Shown here: positions 22,737-25,180 of the stretch, piece by piece
Numbering within the stretch: the stretch's first letter is position 1
Layout: every line of letters begins with the position of its first letter
DNA from: DATEZO01 sp035255485
GTDB lineage: Bacteria > Pseudomonadota > Gammaproteobacteria > Burkholderiales > Burkholderiaceae_D
Direction: 5' to 3'
Assembly: GCA_035255485.1 (NCBI GenBank)
Contig: DATEZO010000105.1
Coordinates: 1-25,180 of the forward strand
Length of the DNA: 25,180 nt
Made by a program: the position numbers and the translations under genes
Notes under the pieces: generated by a model
Databases searched by the model: none
The model's input: only the letters and a program-made list of their open reading frames with translations
What the model was told of the DNA's origin: nothing

Positions 22737-25180
22737 ATGTCCGCAATCCCCCAAGGAAACATTCCGCATCCGCAGCAAAGCCAGTACGGCGCATCGTCCA
22801 TTCAGATTCTCGAAGGGCTGGAGGCCGTACGCAAACGCCCTGGCATGTACATCGGCGACACCTCGGACGGCACGGGCTTGCATCATTGCGTGTTCGAAGT
22901 TCTGGATAACTCGATCGACGAATCGCTGGCCGGTCACTGCACCGAGATCCACGTCACGATCCATTCCGACAATTCGATCTCGGTTATCGACAACGGTCGC
23001 GGCATTCCGACCGGTATCAAGTGGGACGACAAACACGATCCGAAGCGCAGCGCCGCGGAAATCGTGATGACCGAGCTGCATGCCGGCGGCAAGTTCGACC
23101 AGAACTCATACAAGGTTTCCGGCGGCTTGCATGGCGTTGGCGTATCCTGCGTCAACGGTCTGTCCAAGCAACTCAAGCTCACCATCCGCCGTGACGGCAA
23201 GGCGCACTTCATGGAATTCGCCAAAGGAATTCCGCAAAACCGCGAGTTTGAAACCATTGATGGCGTAATCGTATCCCCGATCAAGGTCATCGGCGATACC
23301 GACAAGTGCGGCACCGAAGTCCACTTCTGGGCCGACGAAGAGATTTTCAACAATGTTGAATTCCACTACGACATCCTGGCCAAGCGTATCCGCGAACTCT
23401 CCTTCCTGAATAACGGCGTGCGCATCAAGCTGACCGATCAGCGTACCGGCAAGGAAGAAAATTTCGCGTTCGAAGGCGGCACCCGGGGCTTTGTCGAATA
23501 CATCAACAAGGCCAAGAGCGTGCTGCATCCGACGATCTTTCAGGCCACCGGCGAAAAAGTTTCCGAGTACGGCACCAACATCACCGTTGACGTCTCGATG
23601 CAATGGAACGACGCCTACAACGAACAGGTGCTGTGCTTCACCAACAACATTCCGCAGCGTGACGGTGGTACCCACCTGACCGGGCTGCGCGCGGCGATGA
23701 CGCGCGTCATCAACAAGTACATTGATGAACACGATTTCGCCAAAAAAGCAAAGGTCGAGATCACCGGCGACGACATGCGCGAAGGCCTCACCTGCGTGCT
23801 GTCGGTCAAGGTTCCCGAGCCGAAATTCAGCTCGCAGACCAAAGACAAACTGGTTTCCAGCGAAGTGCGCGGCCCGGTTGAAGAAATCGTCGCGAAAACG
23901 CTGACCGATTATCTGGCCGAACGGCCAAACGACGCCAAGATCATCTGCGGCAAAATTGTCGAAGCCGCGCGCGCCCGTGACGCCGCCCGCAAAGCACGCG
24001 AACTGACGCGCCGCAAAGGCGTCATGGACGGTCTCGGCCTGTCTGCCAAGCTAGCCGACTGCCAGGAAAAAGACCCGGCCCTGTGCGAACTGTACATCGT
24101 CGAGGGCGACTCCGCAGGCGGCTCCGCCAAGCAAGGGCGCGATCGCAAGTTCCAGGCGATCCTGCCGCTGCGCGGCAAGGTCCTGAACGTCGAAAAGGCC
24201 CGCTTCGAAAAGATGCTGTCGTCCGAGCAGATCACTACGCTAATTGCCACTTTGGGCACCAGCATCGGCACAGATGAATTCAACATTGACAAGCTACGCT
24301 ATCACCGCATCATCATCATGACCGATGCCGACGTCGACGGCGCGCATATCCGCACCCTGCTGTTGACGCTGCTGTATCGCCAGATGCCGCTGCTGGTCGA
24401 ACGCGGCCACGTATACATCGCGCAGCCGCCACTGTACAAGGTCAAGCATGGCAAGGATGAACGCTATCTGAAAGACGACGTTGAAGAAGCCAGCTACATG
24501 ATGCAGATCGCGCTGCACGACGCCGTCCTGATCCCGCAGGAAAACGAACAGCCCATCATCGGCGAAGCGCTGGTCGAACTGGTACGCCAGTACAACACCG
24601 CCAACGCCATCATCATGCGCCTGTCACGCGCTATCGATGATGCTGCGCTATCCGCGATCATGACCGGTGTCACGCTCAATCTCGATACGCTCGATGCTGC
24701 CCAACAATCGGCGCTGGCGTTGACACAATCGATCAGCGATCCATCGGTTACCGTCATCGTCAAATCCGATGATCTCTCCGCCAAGCACATGCTGCGCATT
24801 CAACGCATGCATCACGGTAATGTCAAGGTCAGCGTGATCGATGCCGACTTCGTCCAGGGCCCGGACTATGCGGTACTGGCCAATGCCGCGGCCACCTTCA
24901 AGGGCTTGATCGGCCCCGGTGCACTGGTGCGTCGCGGCACGGGCGAAAAGGTCAAGGAATCTGCGATTGCCGACTTCCATCAGGCAATGGACTGGCTGCG
25001 TGACGAAGCCGAGCGCGGCGTCTCCAAACAGCGTTACAAAGGCTTGGGAGAAATGAACCCGTCGCAACTATGGGAAACCACGATGGACCCGACCGTACGC
25101 CGACTCCTGAAAGTACAGATCGAAGATGCCATCGCAGCGGATCAGATTTTTACGACCTTGATGGGCGACGATGTGGAACC
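22737..25180 (+). CDS. gyrB: DNA gyrase subunit B, 3' end cut by window edge
   Basis: About 814 codons are present; only a short C-terminal tail is missing. The GHKL ATPase shows Glu 54 and Asn 58 in EVLDNSIDES, DNGRGIP and GGLHGVGVSCVN. The TOPRIM domain shows EGDSAGGSA and the metal-binding DADVDGAHI, followed by the roughly 165-residue insert found in Gram-negative GyrB (about 565-745). The tail region includes YKGLGEMNPSQLWETTM. With GyrA it introduces negative supercoils. ATG 22737 has AGAAGG about 6 bases upstream. No changes are seen in the ATPase or TOPRIM motifs. Confidence 0.99.
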   Translation, partial: MSAIPQGNIPHPQQSQYGASSIQILEGLEAVRKRPGMYIGDTSDGTGLHHCVFEVLDNSIDESLAGHCTEIHVTIHSDNSISVIDNGRGIPTGIKWDDKHDPKRSAAEIVMTELHAGGKFDQNSYKVSGGLHGVGVSCVNGLSKQLKLTIRRDGKAHFMEFAKGIPQNREFETIDGVIVSPIKVIGDTDKCGTEVHFWADEEIFNNVEFHYDILAKRIRELSFLNNGVRIKLTDQRTGKEENFAFEGGTRGFVEYINKAKSVLHPTIFQATGEKVSEYGTNITVDVSMQWNDAYNEQVLCFTNNIPQRDGGTHLTGLRAAMTRVINKYIDEHDFAKKAKVEITGDDMREGLTCVLSVKVPEPKFSSQTKDKLVSSEVRGPVEEIVAKTLTDYLAERPNDAKIICGKIVEAARARDAARKARELTRRKGVMDGLGLSAKLADCQEKDPALCELYIVEGDSAGGSAKQGRDRKFQAILPLRGKVLNVEKARFEKMLSSEQITTLIATLGTSIGTDEFNIDKLRYHRIIIMTDADVDGAHIRTLLLTLLYRQMPLLVERGHVYIAQPPLYKVKHGKDERYLKDDVEEASYMMQIALHDAVLIPQENEQPIIGEALVELVRQYNTANAIIMRLSRAIDDAALSAIMTGVTLNLDTLDAAQQSALALTQSISDPSVTVIVKSDDLSAKHMLRIQRMHHGNVKVSVIDADFVQGPDYAVLANAAATFKGLIGPGALVRRGTGEKVKESAIADFHQAMDWLRDEAERGVSKQRYKGLGEMNPSQLWETTMDPTVRRLLKVQIEDAIAADQIFTTLMGDDVE

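Overview
The window reads as a chromosomal segment around the replication origin of a betaproteobacterium. The best fit is order Burkholderiales, probably family Oxalobacteraceae (a Herminiimonas/Collimonas-like organism). This rests on three things: the rpmH-rnpA-yidD-yidC-mnmE block facing away from dnaA-dnaN-gyrB, moderately high GC with a more AT-rich dnaA-dnaN stretch, and protein sequences of betaproteobacterial type. The genus is inferred from general similarity and has not been tested. I see no insertion sequences, prophage genes, CRISPR arrays, tRNAs or rRNAs.

Layout, left to right. (1) 1-881, minus: the start of a Flp/Tad pilus operon, with prepilin peptidase CpaA followed by a CpaB cut by the window edge. 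(2) 882-1802: a long intergenic stretch holding a short interspersed repeat. (3) 1803-5414, plus: a stand-alone FtsH-like AAA protease closed by a strong terminator, then a histidine phosphatase translationally coupled to the NAD(P)H-hydrate dehydratase NnrD. (4) 5466-8243, minus: an alpha/beta hydrolase, an orphan CbiM-like membrane protein, and a conserved protein of unknown function. (5) 8398-11566: a QseBC/PmrAB-type two-component system on the minus strand, divergent from a secreted PepSY protein and a cytochrome b561 on the plus strand. The region between them holds CTTAAG-N5-CTTAAG direct repeats, so the two arms probably form one regulon. (6) 11847-15240: a single-domain asparaginase homologue, a CsoR/RcnR-family repressor with a palindromic operator and an altered ligand set, a CAP-domain lipoprotein, and a MASE1-like membrane protein divergent from a small MarR-like regulator. 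(7) 15436-19406, minus: mnmE, yidC, yidD, rnpA, rpmH. (8) 19756-25180, plus: dnaA, dnaN and gyrB (gyrB is cut by the edge), with a DnaA-box cluster between dnaA and dnaN that probably marks oriC.

The housekeeping part is conventional. The more interesting parts are the accessory region between the Tad locus and mnmE: the FtsH paralogue, the two-component/PepSY/cytochrome b561 regulon with its visible operator repeats, the CsoR-family protein lacking a canonical ligand, the half-asparaginase, and the palindrome-linked membrane protein/MarR pair. I found no clear evidence for a wholly new multi-gene system.
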